This document shows, in pieces, positions 47,071 through 55,434 of a stretch of DNA of 64,000 bases. The position numbers and the translations under genes are program-made. How positions within the stretch are numbered: position 1 is the first letter of the stretch; every line of letters starts with the position of its first letter. Source of the DNA: Leptospira abararensis (GTDB taxonomy: Bacteria; Spirochaetota; Leptospiria; Leptospirales; Leptospiraceae); NCBI RefSeq assembly GCF_016918735.1, contig NZ_JAFFPR010000037.1, positions 62,001 through 126,000 of the forward strand, read 5' to 3'. Below the pieces are notes generated by a model, which saw nothing but the letters and a program-made list of their open reading frames with translations, was not told the origin of the DNA and ran no database searches.

Positions 47071-47904
47071 CTAGTTTGGGCGATTGGCGAGGACGGAGAG
47101 GGTTTCCCAGTGATAGGCAGTATTGGCTTCCCCAGAAAATTGATGTTCGATACTTTTTAGATCTTTGAAGTTTTCAAATAAACTTGCATTTAACGCGCGT
47201 ATTGTGGATTCCATAGCCTGGATCCTACGTTTGTTTAAAACTTCTTCTGGTTCTTTAGGTCCTGTTTCTGTTCCGCCTGTATAATAAGTGATGGTGTCCA
47301 CCGGAGTATTTGGGTTTTCTTCTTCGGTATCTGCATCCGCTTCATCGGATTTGGTTCTTGGAAGTCTGTATTTTTCCATCACGTCTTGTAAAATGGCCAC
47401 ATTCCAATCAATGACGAGTTTATTCCCTTTTTCCACAAACCAGGTTTGTTTGAGAGCAAAACGAATGTCCAAAAGTTTTTTTGGGGAAAACAACTTTCCA
47501 TCTTTGGCCAAGGCTTCCACCGAATCAAAGTAAGGTGGGGAACCAACTTCACCCACCAGTTGGTAAATAAAGGCACTTGTTTCTTCCTGTTTCAAAACCT
47601 TTCTGTGGATGGGGATTTGTTCCCCTTCTCCATTCGAAATATAAATCACTACAGGTTCTCTATGGTCAAGGGATGGATAGGAATAGAGTTGGAAGGGAAC
47701 AAGCAATCGAAAAGGATTTTGTTCGGCTAAAATAAAAAAACTAAAGAAGATTAAGAGCGAGAACCAAGAAGCAAACAAAAAGATAAAGTCGCGAGTGAGT
47801 TTGGTTTCTCCCGTTCCGATTTTATAGAATCGAATGATGAGAATTTTTACGGTTTCTTTAAGGGAACGAAGAGATTCTTTAATCTTTTGAAGATGCGTAT
47901 TCAT
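47071..47904 (-). CDS. Membrane-anchored protein, possibly GerM-like, next to the amidase
   Basis: ATG 47904 gives 277 residues; 47931 is a longer alternative with more overlap. A transmembrane helix (about 40-62) anchors an extracytoplasmic domain with the pattern VVIYISNGEGEQIPIHRKV then a helix and VDWN-like strand, which is reminiscent of the GerM/GerMN fold often found next to N-acetylmuramoyl amidases; I cannot confirm this by eye. An acidic linker (DEADADTEEE) and a helical tail follow. It overlaps the amidase gene by 26 bases. Confidence 0.6.
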   Translation of the reverse strand: MNTHLQKIKESLRSLKETVKILIIRFYKIGTGETKLTRDFIFLFASWFSLLIFFSFFILAEQNPFRLLVPFQLYSYPSLDHREPVVIYISNGEGEQIPIHRKVLKQEETSAFIYQLVGEVGSPPYFDSVEALAKDGKLFSPKKLLDIRFALKQTWFVEKGNKLVIDWNVAILQDVMEKYRLPRTKSDEADADTEEENPNTPVDTITYYTGGTETGPKEPEEVLNKRRIQAMESTIRALNASLFENFKDLKSIEHQFSGEANTAYHWETLSVLANRPN

Positions 47905-48991
47905 GAATTCCTTTGATGACACTGCGTGCAATTTTCTTTTGGTAGGTTTTATCCCGTAGTTTCCTACTTTCCTCAGGGTTTGTCAGATACCCCATTTCCA
48001 CAAGTACCGCAGGCATAAGGCTTCCTCGCAAGACGGAAAAATCTGCCTTTTTCACACCTCGAGAGGGAATCTCGGGACTTAAACCCTTTTCATAGGCTTC
48101 GGCCACAGCGCTCGCTAATTTCCTAGACCGCCTTTGGGTGACACTGGACAACATCTGAGACTGGATTTGAGAGACAACTGGGTTCTTGTGTTTTCCGATA
48201 TACCGATTCTCCAATAGGGCCGTTTCCCGAGCGGCCTCTGTACTCGGACTCTGGGAAAGGTAATAGACTTCGAACCCGGCAGCTTTGTCGGATAGCGATG
48301 CATTACAATGGAAACTGAGGAAAACGACATCCCTTGTATCGTTCAAAACTTGGTTGGCCAGTTTGGAACGGTCTTCCAATTCCACAAACTGATCATTTTT
48401 ACGGATCATTTGGACACGGATCTCGGGATAGTATTTACGTAGATACAAATAGGTATAACGAGCCACACCGAGACTCACATCCTTTTCCAAGGTACCGGTA
48501 GGGTCAGAGGTGCCCGGATCCTTTCCTCCATGCCCGGCATCGATCACAATGGCCTTCACATTGATATTTCGTTTGGGGACAGGGTCTTTTGGAATTTGCA
48601 CCCAAAGTTCACTCTCTTTAAACTGATAACGCACATCATAAGAAATGAGATTGAGTAAAATGGCTTCGACAAGGTCGAGAGGAAGATAAACATCCTCATC
48701 TTTTTTTAAAATGGCTTTGGGGATTTTGTAAATTTTACCATCGAGGGTATAAAAACTCGCACCGAGTCGGAATTGGAGATTCCCTTGGGGGGTAAATACC
48801 GAACCGACTCTAGTGTATTTTTTTAGTTTGGTGGAAAGTTCGGGCATAATTGATTTTAAATCCGAAAATGCCACGTAGTTCCCTTTCCCGTAGAGCGGAA
48901 GTTTGGCGACTTCCGCAATTAAGAGACTAGGAAAAAAACAAAAACAAAAGAGAACTAATCTTTTTTGAAGATAGAAATAATTCGCTGCCAA
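47879..48991 (-). CDS. N-acetylmuramoyl-L-alanine amidase (AmiC type)
   Basis: A 370-residue exported cell-wall hydrolase. It has a signal peptide (about 10-27), an N-terminal region (about 30-150) with AMIN/copper-amine-oxidase-like strands, and a zinc-dependent Amidase_3 domain (about 150-368): IDAGHGGKDPGT (first His), the Glu in EKDVSLGVA, SFHCNAS (second His), VEMGYLTNPEE (catalytic Glu). It cleaves between MurNAc and the stem peptide, usually for septum splitting. It overlaps the DEAD-box gene by 37 bases. Confidence 0.9.
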   Translation of the reverse strand: MAANYFYLQKRLVLFCFCFFPSLLIAEVAKLPLYGKGNYVAFSDLKSIMPELSTKLKKYTRVGSVFTPQGNLQFRLGASFYTLDGKIYKIPKAILKKDEDVYLPLDLVEAILLNLISYDVRYQFKESELWVQIPKDPVPKRNINVKAIVIDAGHGGKDPGTSDPTGTLEKDVSLGVARYTYLYLRKYYPEIRVQMIRKNDQFVELEDRSKLANQVLNDTRDVVFLSFHCNASLSDKAAGFEVYYLSQSPSTEAARETALLENRYIGKHKNPVVSQIQSQMLSSVTQRRSRKLASAVAEAYEKGLSPEIPSRGVKKADFSVLRGSLMPAVLVEMGYLTNPEESRKLRDKTYQKKIARSVIKGIHEYASSKD

Positions 48992-50568
48992 ATCGATTGT
49001 TTCTTTTGTTTTGATTTTTTGACTTCGTTGATATCGAAAAGATTCCGTCTTGGATCATTGTTCTTTTGATTTCTATTTCCCGACTGATTCTTCTTATGCG
49101 GCTTGTTCCCTTTGCCATCTTTCGGATGGTGGCCATGTTTCATTTCATGGTGGGTCATTTTTGCCGGATGTTTATGGTCGTCTCCACTGCCCGAATGATT
49201 CGAAGGTCGCTCTGGATGAGCCATCTTGGCTGGAGGGTGGTGTTTGTCCCCTTTCCCCTTGCCACGACCCCTGTCACTACCGCCAGACCTTTCCCCTCGG
49301 TCTCCCCTGTGTTCGCCGCCCCGTGTTGGTTTTCCCCCACGACCACCGCGCTCTCCTCTGGACTCTCTGTCTTGGTATTTCTTTTCTCCAGGAATCGCTT
49401 CCTCAGGAAATACAGGAGTGAAATCCCCTTTAGGAAATTCTAAATACTCTTCGCGAATCTCAGAAGTAGGAATTTTGGAATTCAAATATTTCTCGATTCT
49501 TTCCAGCTCCGTATAATCGGTTTCGGAACAAAATCCTATGGACTGGCCTTTTCTACCGGCACGGGCTGTCCTTCCAATCCGGTGCACATAGTTTTCTGCA
49601 TCTTGGGGAAGGTCATAATTATAAACTACATCAATGTTTTCAATGTCGATCCCGCGAGAAGCAACGTCTGTGGCAATGAGGTATTTATACTTTCCTGCTT
49701 TGAAATCTCTGAGAAGCCGGATCCGTTTTTTTTGGTCAAGCTCGGAAGAAAGGCCGGTGGCTGTGATTCCAAACCGGCGAAGGGCCGAAACAATTTTTGG
49801 AATGTTCATTTTGTAGTTAGTAAAAATGATTCCAAGGCCTTCAATCGGATAGTTTAACAGAGAGTTTACGAGGTAAGGAAGTTTTTCTTCTCTTCCCAAA
49901 TGGAGTAAAGACTGGTCGATCCTTTCTGTAATGACTTTTTCTGGATTGATATGAACTTCGATCGGATCATTCAAATACTTACTCGCAAGTCTAACTACTT
50001 CGTAACTAAGAGTTGCACTAAATAACAAAGACTGTTTTCTGTTTTTGCATTTATGGAAGATGTATTTGAGATCTTGGACAAATCCCATATCGAACATTCT
50101 GTCCGCTTCATCCAAAATCACAACTTTGACATTCTCTAAGGAGAGGCCGTGATTTTTGACAAAGTCAATGAGCCTTCCCGGTGTTGCGACAATGATGCAA
50201 GCTTTGTTGCCGAGAGCCTGTTCTTGGGACTTGTAGTCGGTTCCACCAATGATGGTTGCCACACCGAAGTCTGTGAATTCCAAAAGTTTACGAGCTTCTT
50301 CTGCAATTTGTATGGTCAGTTCTCTAGTCGGTGCAAGGACAAGGGCATAGGGTAATGCTTCTTCTTCGGTTGCGGACAAAAGTCTGTGGAGTGTAGGAAG
50401 TAAGAAAGCCATAGTCTTTCCAGTTCCAGTTTGAGCAAGGCCTGTTAGGTCACTACCTTCTATAGCGAATGGAATGGACTTGGCTTGGATGGGTGTGAGC
50501 TCTGTGTAGCCGATTTTTTCTAGGGCTTTAGTGAGAGACTCATGAAAGGGTAATTCGTTAAATTTCAT
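48955..50568 (-). CDS. DEAD-box RNA helicase with a long basic, His-rich tail
   Basis: The catalytic part (about 1-375) carries all DEAD-box motifs: Q motif (ELTPIQAKSIP), AQTGTGKT, PTRELTIQ, TPGRL, DEAD, SAT and HRIGRTARAGRKG, closest to RhlE-type proteins that remodel rRNA. Residues about 390-537 form a low-complexity tail: first Arg/Gly-rich repeats (GERGGRGG), then two similar His-rich segments (HHPPAKMAHPE, HKHPAKMTHHE) and a Lys-rich end with an amphipathic stretch. Such tails bind RNA non-specifically; the histidines might bind metal. The gene is 8 bases downstream of the methyltransferase stop. Confidence 0.92.
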   Translation of the reverse strand: MKFNELPFHESLTKALEKIGYTELTPIQAKSIPFAIEGSDLTGLAQTGTGKTMAFLLPTLHRLLSATEEEALPYALVLAPTRELTIQIAEEARKLLEFTDFGVATIIGGTDYKSQEQALGNKACIIVATPGRLIDFVKNHGLSLENVKVVILDEADRMFDMGFVQDLKYIFHKCKNRKQSLLFSATLSYEVVRLASKYLNDPIEVHINPEKVITERIDQSLLHLGREEKLPYLVNSLLNYPIEGLGIIFTNYKMNIPKIVSALRRFGITATGLSSELDQKKRIRLLRDFKAGKYKYLIATDVASRGIDIENIDVVYNYDLPQDAENYVHRIGRTARAGRKGQSIGFCSETDYTELERIEKYLNSKIPTSEIREEYLEFPKGDFTPVFPEEAIPGEKKYQDRESRGERGGRGGKPTRGGEHRGDRGERSGGSDRGRGKGKGDKHHPPAKMAHPERPSNHSGSGDDHKHPAKMTHHEMKHGHHPKDGKGNKPHKKNQSGNRNQKNNDPRRNLFDINEVKKSKQKKQSIWQRIISIFKKD

Positions 50569-50576
50569 AATGGATT

Positions 50577-51380
50577 TCAGTGTTTTAATTTTTTGGCTAT
50601 CAGTTCGATGGTATCACCATAGGCAAATGAGTTTGCATACAGTCGATACAGCCATTCGGGGAGTTTGCCACGAGGACTTAAGTCCCGGTAGGAGTGATAC
50701 GACATTGGTCTAACATAGTTCACCTCGAAGCCGAGGATTGACAAGAGTTTTTTCAAAGAGTGGACGGAGTAGTCAAAAAAGTGGTCAGATGGATGGGTGG
50801 CAAACCACACACTTGGATTGGTTTGGAAACTAGGCCCAAAACTGGAAGGAAGGGCCAAATAGAGAAACCCGCCCGGTTTTAACCAAGAGGTGAGCCTCTC
50901 CCAAACCCCATCAATCTCCTCGATATGTTCGACCACAAAAAAAGCGGCCAATACATCGAAAGTTTCTTTCCATTCCTGTGTACCAATGGCGAGAACCGAC
51001 TTCTGGTCTACATCCAGGGAAAGTTTGGATTTTGCATATTCCACTTCTTTGGGAGAGAGTTCGAGGCCACGAGTTAAGTATCCGGCCCTCTGCGCCTCGT
51101 CCAAAAAAAATCCAGCCGCAGAACCTATTTCTAAAAGAGAAGCTCCTTTGGGGTTCGCACCCACCCTCTCCAAAACAGAAAGCCTACGTTTTGCCATGGA
51201 ACGAAGGTTTAGTTCGTCTTCGTAATAGGATTTTTTGTATTGGGCCTTGTACTCTTCCATAAAGTAACTGTCCCCATACTCTCTTACTTTGGCAGGAAGG
51301 TAACGAAGAACACCTGTATGGTGGCATTCTTCATAAAATTCGGGATATTTTTGATGCGGGCGAAATTGGAATAGACTCAA
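50577..51380 (-). CDS. Class I SAM-dependent methyltransferase
   Basis: The 267-residue protein has a Rossmann-type methyltransferase core (about 70-200): SAM motif LLEIGSAAGFFLDEAQ, acidic strand end GLELSPKEVEYA, and post-motif FDVLAAFFVVEHI and LKPGGFLYLALP. The N-terminal 60 residues resemble those of the Methyltransf_23 group acting on small molecules or glycans. The substrate is unknown. ATGA overlap with the TPR gene upstream. Confidence 0.8.
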   Translation of the reverse strand: MSLFQFRPHQKYPEFYEECHHTGVLRYLPAKVREYGDSYFMEEYKAQYKKSYYEDELNLRSMAKRRLSVLERVGANPKGASLLEIGSAAGFFLDEAQRAGYLTRGLELSPKEVEYAKSKLSLDVDQKSVLAIGTQEWKETFDVLAAFFVVEHIEEIDGVWERLTSWLKPGGFLYLALPSSFGPSFQTNPSVWFATHPSDHFFDYSVHSLKKLLSILGFEVNYVRPMSYHSYRDLSPRGKLPEWLYRLYANSFAYGDTIELIAKKLKH

Positions 51381-53479
51381 AAATAGGTTCTCTTTTTGGA
51401 TTCGAGAGATTTTTCGTACTGCGCCCGAGCGGCCCTTTTGTTTTCATAGGCTTCCGATAAACTTGGGTTCAAATCAATGGCAGTTTGAAAACTAGAAAGG
51501 GCTTTTTTAAATTCCCCATTTTTGAAATAACAAACTCCCAAATAATTATGCGCTTTGGAAGAAACAGATGGTGTGACATCCGAACGAGTAATCACCGTTA
51601 GCTCTTCGATGGCCTTTTCCCGGTCCACAAGCGAACCCGAATCGATAAGAATTTTCGAAAGCACAAGTTTTGATTCCATATCTTCCGGATCCATATGGGT
51701 GGCACGAAATGCTTCTTCTTTCGCTCGTTTCGAAAGCCCAGAGTTTCCACTACTGGCGTAACTAAGAGCTAATTTTCTATGAGCCAATTTGATTTCTTTA
51801 GGATCTTTGGAATTTTCCAAAACATAAACTAACACCTTTTCTGCGGCCAGATAGTTTTTCGTTTGGATGTAGACATCAGCAAGTTTTAATCTTGCTTCAT
51901 AGAGTTCTGGTTTCCAAGCAATGGCCTCTTCGAATTCAGAAATGGCCTCTGTATAAAAACGATTTTCCAAATAGTAATCTGCAATGGCAAGTCTTGACGC
52001 AGCATGGTTCGGATCCAGGGCCTGCGACTTACGTAAAGATTCAATCGCCATGGTTGGTTTCCCTGCATGCAAATAAGCTAGGCCTAAATTGTAATAAGCA
52101 GATTGGTTTTTGGGATTTAAGGAAAGTGCCCCTTCAAAAGCCGTAATACTTTCGGAATACCTTTCCATTTCATCTAAGATGATTCCGAGATTTACATAAG
52201 CCGTTTCTGAATAGGAATCTCCCGGTGTTAGGCGGATGATCCGACGAAACAAACTTTCGGCCTCCACCAGTTCCCCTTTTTTATAATAGAGTTCGGACAG
52301 CGCAAAGAGCGAGTCCACGTCCGAGGGTTTCAGTAACAAAGCTTTTTGTAATGCCGTGATGGCCATATTGGTTTGGCCCATCGAAAGGAAGGCATCGGCA
52401 ATGTACCGGTACACTTCTGGTTCATTGGCATTGGAGTCGAGGGCCTTTTGGAAGTATTTGGCCGCTTCCTCAGGCACTTTTTTCTTTAAATACACCAAAC
52501 CTAAGTTATAGTAGGACTTGGCATCGTTTGTTTTTAGGCGAATCACTTCCCGGAAGTAATACTCGGCTCGGTCATAGTCTTCTCTTTGGTAGAAGATGGT
52601 TCCGAGATGTCCGTAGGACAAAACAGCCGTTTGGGAATGGGGAGCGGTCTGCACTACCTTTTGGAACTCGGAGATGGCCTCAGCCAGATTTCCTTGTTTT
52701 AAATAACTGATGGCTAAGTTGTAAGTCAGGGTAACATCGGTTGGGGCAAGCGACTGCCCTTCTTTATAAGCTTCGATGGCACTTGCCGGATCTCCAATTT
52801 CTTGGAACAAATTCCCTTGCAAAAGAGAAACTCGGTAGTCATTCGGGGCAATTTCTTTGGCTCTCTGGGCGGCCCGCCTGGCTTCCTCAAACTTACCGGC
52901 ATGTTTAAAGGCGAGTGATAAATTGTAATAAGCAAAATAGTTTTTGGAATCGTATTGGATGGCTTTTTCCAATCGTTCGATGGAGTTCACGTAACGACCG
53001 GCTTCATCATACATCACACCAAGCACAGTTAAGGCGATGGATTTGTCTTCATCGGAACCAGGTGAATTGAGGAATTCTTCGCAAACCGTTCCCACTCGGT
53101 TTACATACCGGTTGTGGTAGGCATTGAGGCAGGCGGCGAGCTTGGGATTGACGGAATCATCCGGAAGGTAGGGTTTATCAACAAGAAGGTCGAGAGCTTT
53201 TTTATCCCGAGGCAGGTTGTTTAGTGCTTTGGCGATTTCTTCTGGATTCTTTTTTTTCTCTAAATACCACCAGTAGGCGGCGGTTAAAAATCCAAGGACA
53301 AAGAAAACGAGAACACTCCAAAATAGAAAAGACAAAACCGGACGGCGAGCCGTGGTCTCGGATTCATAAGTTGTTTCTTTTTCTTTCCCCAGGTTCCGTA
53401 AGTATGGATCTTCCTGGTAATAACTTGGCTGTGAGGATTGTTCCTCAATGCGAAACCGGTTTTTTTGGATGGGATCCAT
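51377..53479 (-). CDS. Membrane-anchored TPR-repeat protein
   Basis: A 700-residue protein: polar N-terminus, one transmembrane helix (about 48-70), then about 16 tetratricopeptide repeats to the end. Clear units include the AYYNLSLAFKHAGKFEEARR, SYYNLGLVYLKKKVPEEAAK, YVNLGIILDEMERYSES and AYYNLGLAYLHAGKPTMA regions. It is probably a scaffold on the outer face of the inner membrane. It is 8 bases downstream of nusB and coupled to the methyltransferase gene. Confidence 0.82.
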   Translation of the reverse strand: MDPIQKNRFRIEEQSSQPSYYQEDPYLRNLGKEKETTYESETTARRPVLSFLFWSVLVFFVLGFLTAAYWWYLEKKKNPEEIAKALNNLPRDKKALDLLVDKPYLPDDSVNPKLAACLNAYHNRYVNRVGTVCEEFLNSPGSDEDKSIALTVLGVMYDEAGRYVNSIERLEKAIQYDSKNYFAYYNLSLAFKHAGKFEEARRAAQRAKEIAPNDYRVSLLQGNLFQEIGDPASAIEAYKEGQSLAPTDVTLTYNLAISYLKQGNLAEAISEFQKVVQTAPHSQTAVLSYGHLGTIFYQREDYDRAEYYFREVIRLKTNDAKSYYNLGLVYLKKKVPEEAAKYFQKALDSNANEPEVYRYIADAFLSMGQTNMAITALQKALLLKPSDVDSLFALSELYYKKGELVEAESLFRRIIRLTPGDSYSETAYVNLGIILDEMERYSESITAFEGALSLNPKNQSAYYNLGLAYLHAGKPTMAIESLRKSQALDPNHAASRLAIADYYLENRFYTEAISEFEEAIAWKPELYEARLKLADVYIQTKNYLAAEKVLVYVLENSKDPKEIKLAHRKLALSYASSGNSGLSKRAKEEAFRATHMDPEDMESKLVLSKILIDSGSLVDREKAIEELTVITRSDVTPSVSSKAHNYLGVCYFKNGEFKKALSSFQTAIDLNPSLSEAYENKRAARAQYEKSLESKKRTYF

Positions 53480-53487
53480 TCTATCTC

Positions 53488-53910
53488 TTACTGGGGTTTG
53501 TTCGCTACGATCTCCTTCTTATAGAAGGCATCTAACAGTCCGTTGATAAACTGAGCTGATTCTTCCGTTTCAAATTCTTTAGTGAGCTCCACTGCCTCAT
53601 TGATGACAACGGGGGCGGCAAGGAAAGGTTCCTTTTGCAAACTAAGAATCGATAAACGCAAAATACAGCGGTTGACAACGGAAATACGCGAAAGTTCCCA
53701 ATTCTCCGAATACTTCTTGATTAGAGTATCGATGTTTTTTCGATTTTCGACCACTCCTTTCACAAGAAAGACAGCATAATCCTTTTCTTCTCTAGTGATT
53801 TTTTTATCGTACCAATCGAATTTCATAGCCCGGTCTGGATCGGTTCCGACTAGGTCAATTTGGTAGAGGCACATCAGGGCAAGACTTCGCCCGCGGTGTC
53901 TAGAACTCAT
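53488..53910 (-). CDS. nusB: Transcription antitermination factor NusB
   Basis: A 140-residue all-helical protein with the family N-terminus [14 protein letters not shown] and C-terminal [13 protein letters not shown], followed by FINGLLDAF. NusB with NusE (S10) binds boxA in rRNA leaders to prevent premature termination. It overlaps ribH by ATGA; ribH-nusB is one of the most common bacterial pairs. Confidence 0.94.
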   Translation of the reverse strand: MSSRHRGRSLALMCLYQIDLVGTDPDRAMKFDWYDKKITREEKDYAVFLVKGVVENRKNIDTLIKKYSENWELSRISVVNRCILRLSILSLQKEPFLAAPVVINEAVELTKEFETEESAQFINGLLDAFYKKEIVANKPQ

Positions 53911-54374
53911 CCGATCTCTTTGAAAAGATTGGCCATTTCGATGGCAGTGGTGGCGGCTTCGTATCCTTTGTTTCCAGCCTTGGTTCCGGCTCTTTCGATG
54001 GCTTGTTCAATCGATTCTGTGGTGATGACACCAAAAATCACAGGAACCGATCCATCAGCGACAGATCCTACTTTGGCCGCTTCCCCAGAAACCAAATCAT
54101 AATGCGAAGTGGCTCCGCGAATCACAGCCCCTAGGCAAACAATCGCAGAGAATTGGTATTTTTTGGAAGCGAGGACTCGTTTTACGGTTTGCGGGAGTTC
54201 AAAAGCACCGGGAACATAGATCACGGTGACATCAGAATCTGCTATGCCATGTTGTCTGTAAGCATCTTTTGCCCCTTTGAGTAGGGACTCGGTGATAAAT
54301 TCATTGAACTTAGAAACGATGACACAGTGTTTTTGTCCGTTTCCAATTCGTGTGCCTTCCAATTGAGCTGTCAT
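53907..54374 (-). CDS. ribH: 6,7-Dimethyl-8-ribityllumazine synthase
   Basis: Penultimate enzyme of riboflavin synthesis, 155 residues; condenses the butanone phosphate with the ribityl-pyrimidine. Typical blocks: [46 protein letters not shown] (in parts, with the catalytic His) and [20 protein letters not shown]. It likely forms the usual pentamer or icosahedron. The other rib genes are not in the window. It follows a 50-residue small gene at 23 bases. Confidence 0.95.
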   Translation of the reverse strand: MTAQLEGTRIGNGQKHCVIVSKFNEFITESLLKGAKDAYRQHGIADSDVTVIYVPGAFELPQTVKRVLASKKYQFSAIVCLGAVIRGATSHYDLVSGEAAKVGSVADGSVPVIFGVITTESIEQAIERAGTKAGNKGYEAATTAIEMANLFKEIG

Positions 54375-54397
54375 GTATCCAAAATCCTAGGGGGGTG

Positions 54398-54550
54398 TTA
54401 TTTCGCAAGACGAATGACAAGGGTAATCTTTCCGTCTGGATTTTCCACGACTTCAAATCCGTCTCGTTCCAAAGCTTTTTTCGCTCGGTAGATCGCCAGA
54501 TTCACAACATTGGTTTTCTCATCCGCCGGTTTTTGTGGTTCCAATTTCAT
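54398..54550 (-). CDS. Small protein of 50 residues upstream of ribH
   Basis: An open frame from ATG 54548-54550 to TAA 54398-54400, preceded by the purine-rich site GAGGGGG at a suitable distance. The peptide starts MKLEPQKPADEKTNVVNL, continues with a helix (AIYRAKKALERDGF) and ends EVVENPDGKITLVIRLAK, which looks like a short helix-plus-hairpin fold, not random translation. It is on the same strand as ribH and nusB, 23 bases upstream. No family is recognised. Confidence 0.65.
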   Translation of the reverse strand: MKLEPQKPADEKTNVVNLAIYRAKKALERDGFEVVENPDGKITLVIRLAK

Positions 54551-54565
54551 AGGACCCCCTCGTCC

Positions 54566-54594
54566 TTTAAAGTTCGGAGTGCACCCTATACAAT
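54566..54594 (+). promoter_or_regulatory. Sigma-70-type promoter for the SET-domain gene
   Basis: TTTAAA at 54566-54571 and TACAAT at 54589-54594, 17 bases apart, give a plausible promoter with a leader of about 55 bases before the SET gene. It lies between the two divergent genes. Confidence 0.45.
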
Positions 54595-54655
54595 CTTAAA
54601 TGCCAATGGCTTTACAAGGTAGAATTGTTTTCCTCTTATGTCATATAGGAAGAAA

Positions 54656-55093
54656 ATGAAGAAAAAGAAATCCGTAAAGAAGGTCAAAAAAAGAAAACCG
54701 GTAGTGTATACCGAGAGTGACTTTGTTGTGAAACCTTCCTCTGTTCCCAATATCGGAATGGGACTATTCACCAAACAAACATTATACAAGGGAGATACCG
54801 TTGGTTATTACATGGGTAAAATCATTACCGATGAACAAGCGGAATCAAACAAATACGTAGACTCCAAATACCTACTTTGGATTTGTAAAGACTGGTGGAT
54901 TTACGGGGAAGGTCGCGAGTCCAATTACACCCGTTATATCAATCACTCCTCAAAACCCAATGCGGAACTTGTTACCTCTGTCAGATGGAAAACAGCTAGG
55001 TTCAAAGTATTAAAAACGATCCCTGAAGGCGGGGAAATTTTCTTTGATTATGGAAAGGACTACTGGGATAACGTCGACTTCAAACCGAAGTGA
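54656..55093 (+). CDS. Bacterial SET-domain protein methyltransferase
   Basis: Residues about 17-140 form a compact SET domain, the lysine methyltransferase fold best known from eukaryotic histone enzymes: [12 protein letters not shown], the SAM/knot motif [13 protein letters not shown] and the second knot motif [13 protein letters not shown] with the catalytic Tyr. A very basic N-terminal tail ([14 protein letters not shown]) precedes it. AGGAAG sits 6 bases before ATG 54656; an upstream ATG at 54638 would add six residues. Related SET proteins occur in various bacteria; the substrate here is unknown. Confidence 0.82.
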   Translation: MKKKKSVKKVKKRKPVVYTESDFVVKPSSVPNIGMGLFTKQTLYKGDTVGYYMGKIITDEQAESNKYVDSKYLLWICKDWWIYGEGRESNYTRYINHSSKPNAELVTSVRWKTARFKVLKTIPEGGEIFFDYGKDYWDNVDFKPK

Positions 55094-55109
55094 TGATTAG
55101 ATGATAAAG

Positions 55110-55127
55110 GCCAAAGGACTCTTTGGC
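55110..55127 (+). terminator. Small hairpin after the SET-domain gene
   Basis: GCCAAAG and CTTTGGC form a 7-bp stem with a GACT loop, 17 bases beyond the stop codon. No T-run follows, so termination here is uncertain. Confidence 0.3.
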
Positions 55128-55152
55128 TATTAGCAAAAAGTAAAACTACAGA

Positions 55153-55176
55153 AACGGTCTCTTAGAGGAGACCGTT
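55153..55176 (-). terminator. Terminator hairpin at the end of the small lipoprotein gene
   Basis: A 9-bp stem (AACGGTCTC with GAGACCGTT) and 6-nt loop that contains the minus-strand stop codon; the minus-strand sequence continues TTTCTGTAGTTTTA. It lies between convergent genes and may serve both. Confidence 0.55.
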
Positions 55177-55368
55177 GTTGCCAAAAGATGGTTTGGTGGA
55201 GGTTTTGTGGGCATCGGCTGCCTCAAGGGCTTCCATATAACGAATGACAGAATCATCCATACGAAAGACTCCTTCTGGTCTTTCTTTGTGCATCCACCCG
55301 CAAAACAAAAAGTTCGCAGCAAAGAAAAGAAGTGCTAAAACCAAGGGAAAACGATACGCATTCGACAT
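55162..55368 (-). CDS. Small putative lipoprotein, unknown
   Basis: A 68-residue product with a signal sequence (about 5-23) ending in a possible lipobox (FLFC, C23), followed by a short helix (VIRYMEALEAADAHK). If lipidated, the mature peptide has about 46 residues. I recognise no family. Its position between a SET gene and the GH57 operon gives no functional hint; the stop codon lies in a terminator loop. Confidence 0.55.
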   Translation of the reverse strand: MSNAYRFPLVLALLFFAANFLFCGWMHKERPEGVFRMDDSVIRYMEALEAADAHKTSTKPSFGNNGLL

Positions 55369-55434
55369 AAAACCCTCCGATTAGGTTAAGCCTCTTACCG
55401 GAGTCTCTCCGAGCAAGAAATTTTTAGAACGATT

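Noticed and set aside
49050..49443. Plus-strand open frames opposite the helicase tail (123 and 125 residues)
   Set aside because: They are reverse-strand shadows of the low-complexity Gly/Arg/His tail; no ribosome-binding site or family.
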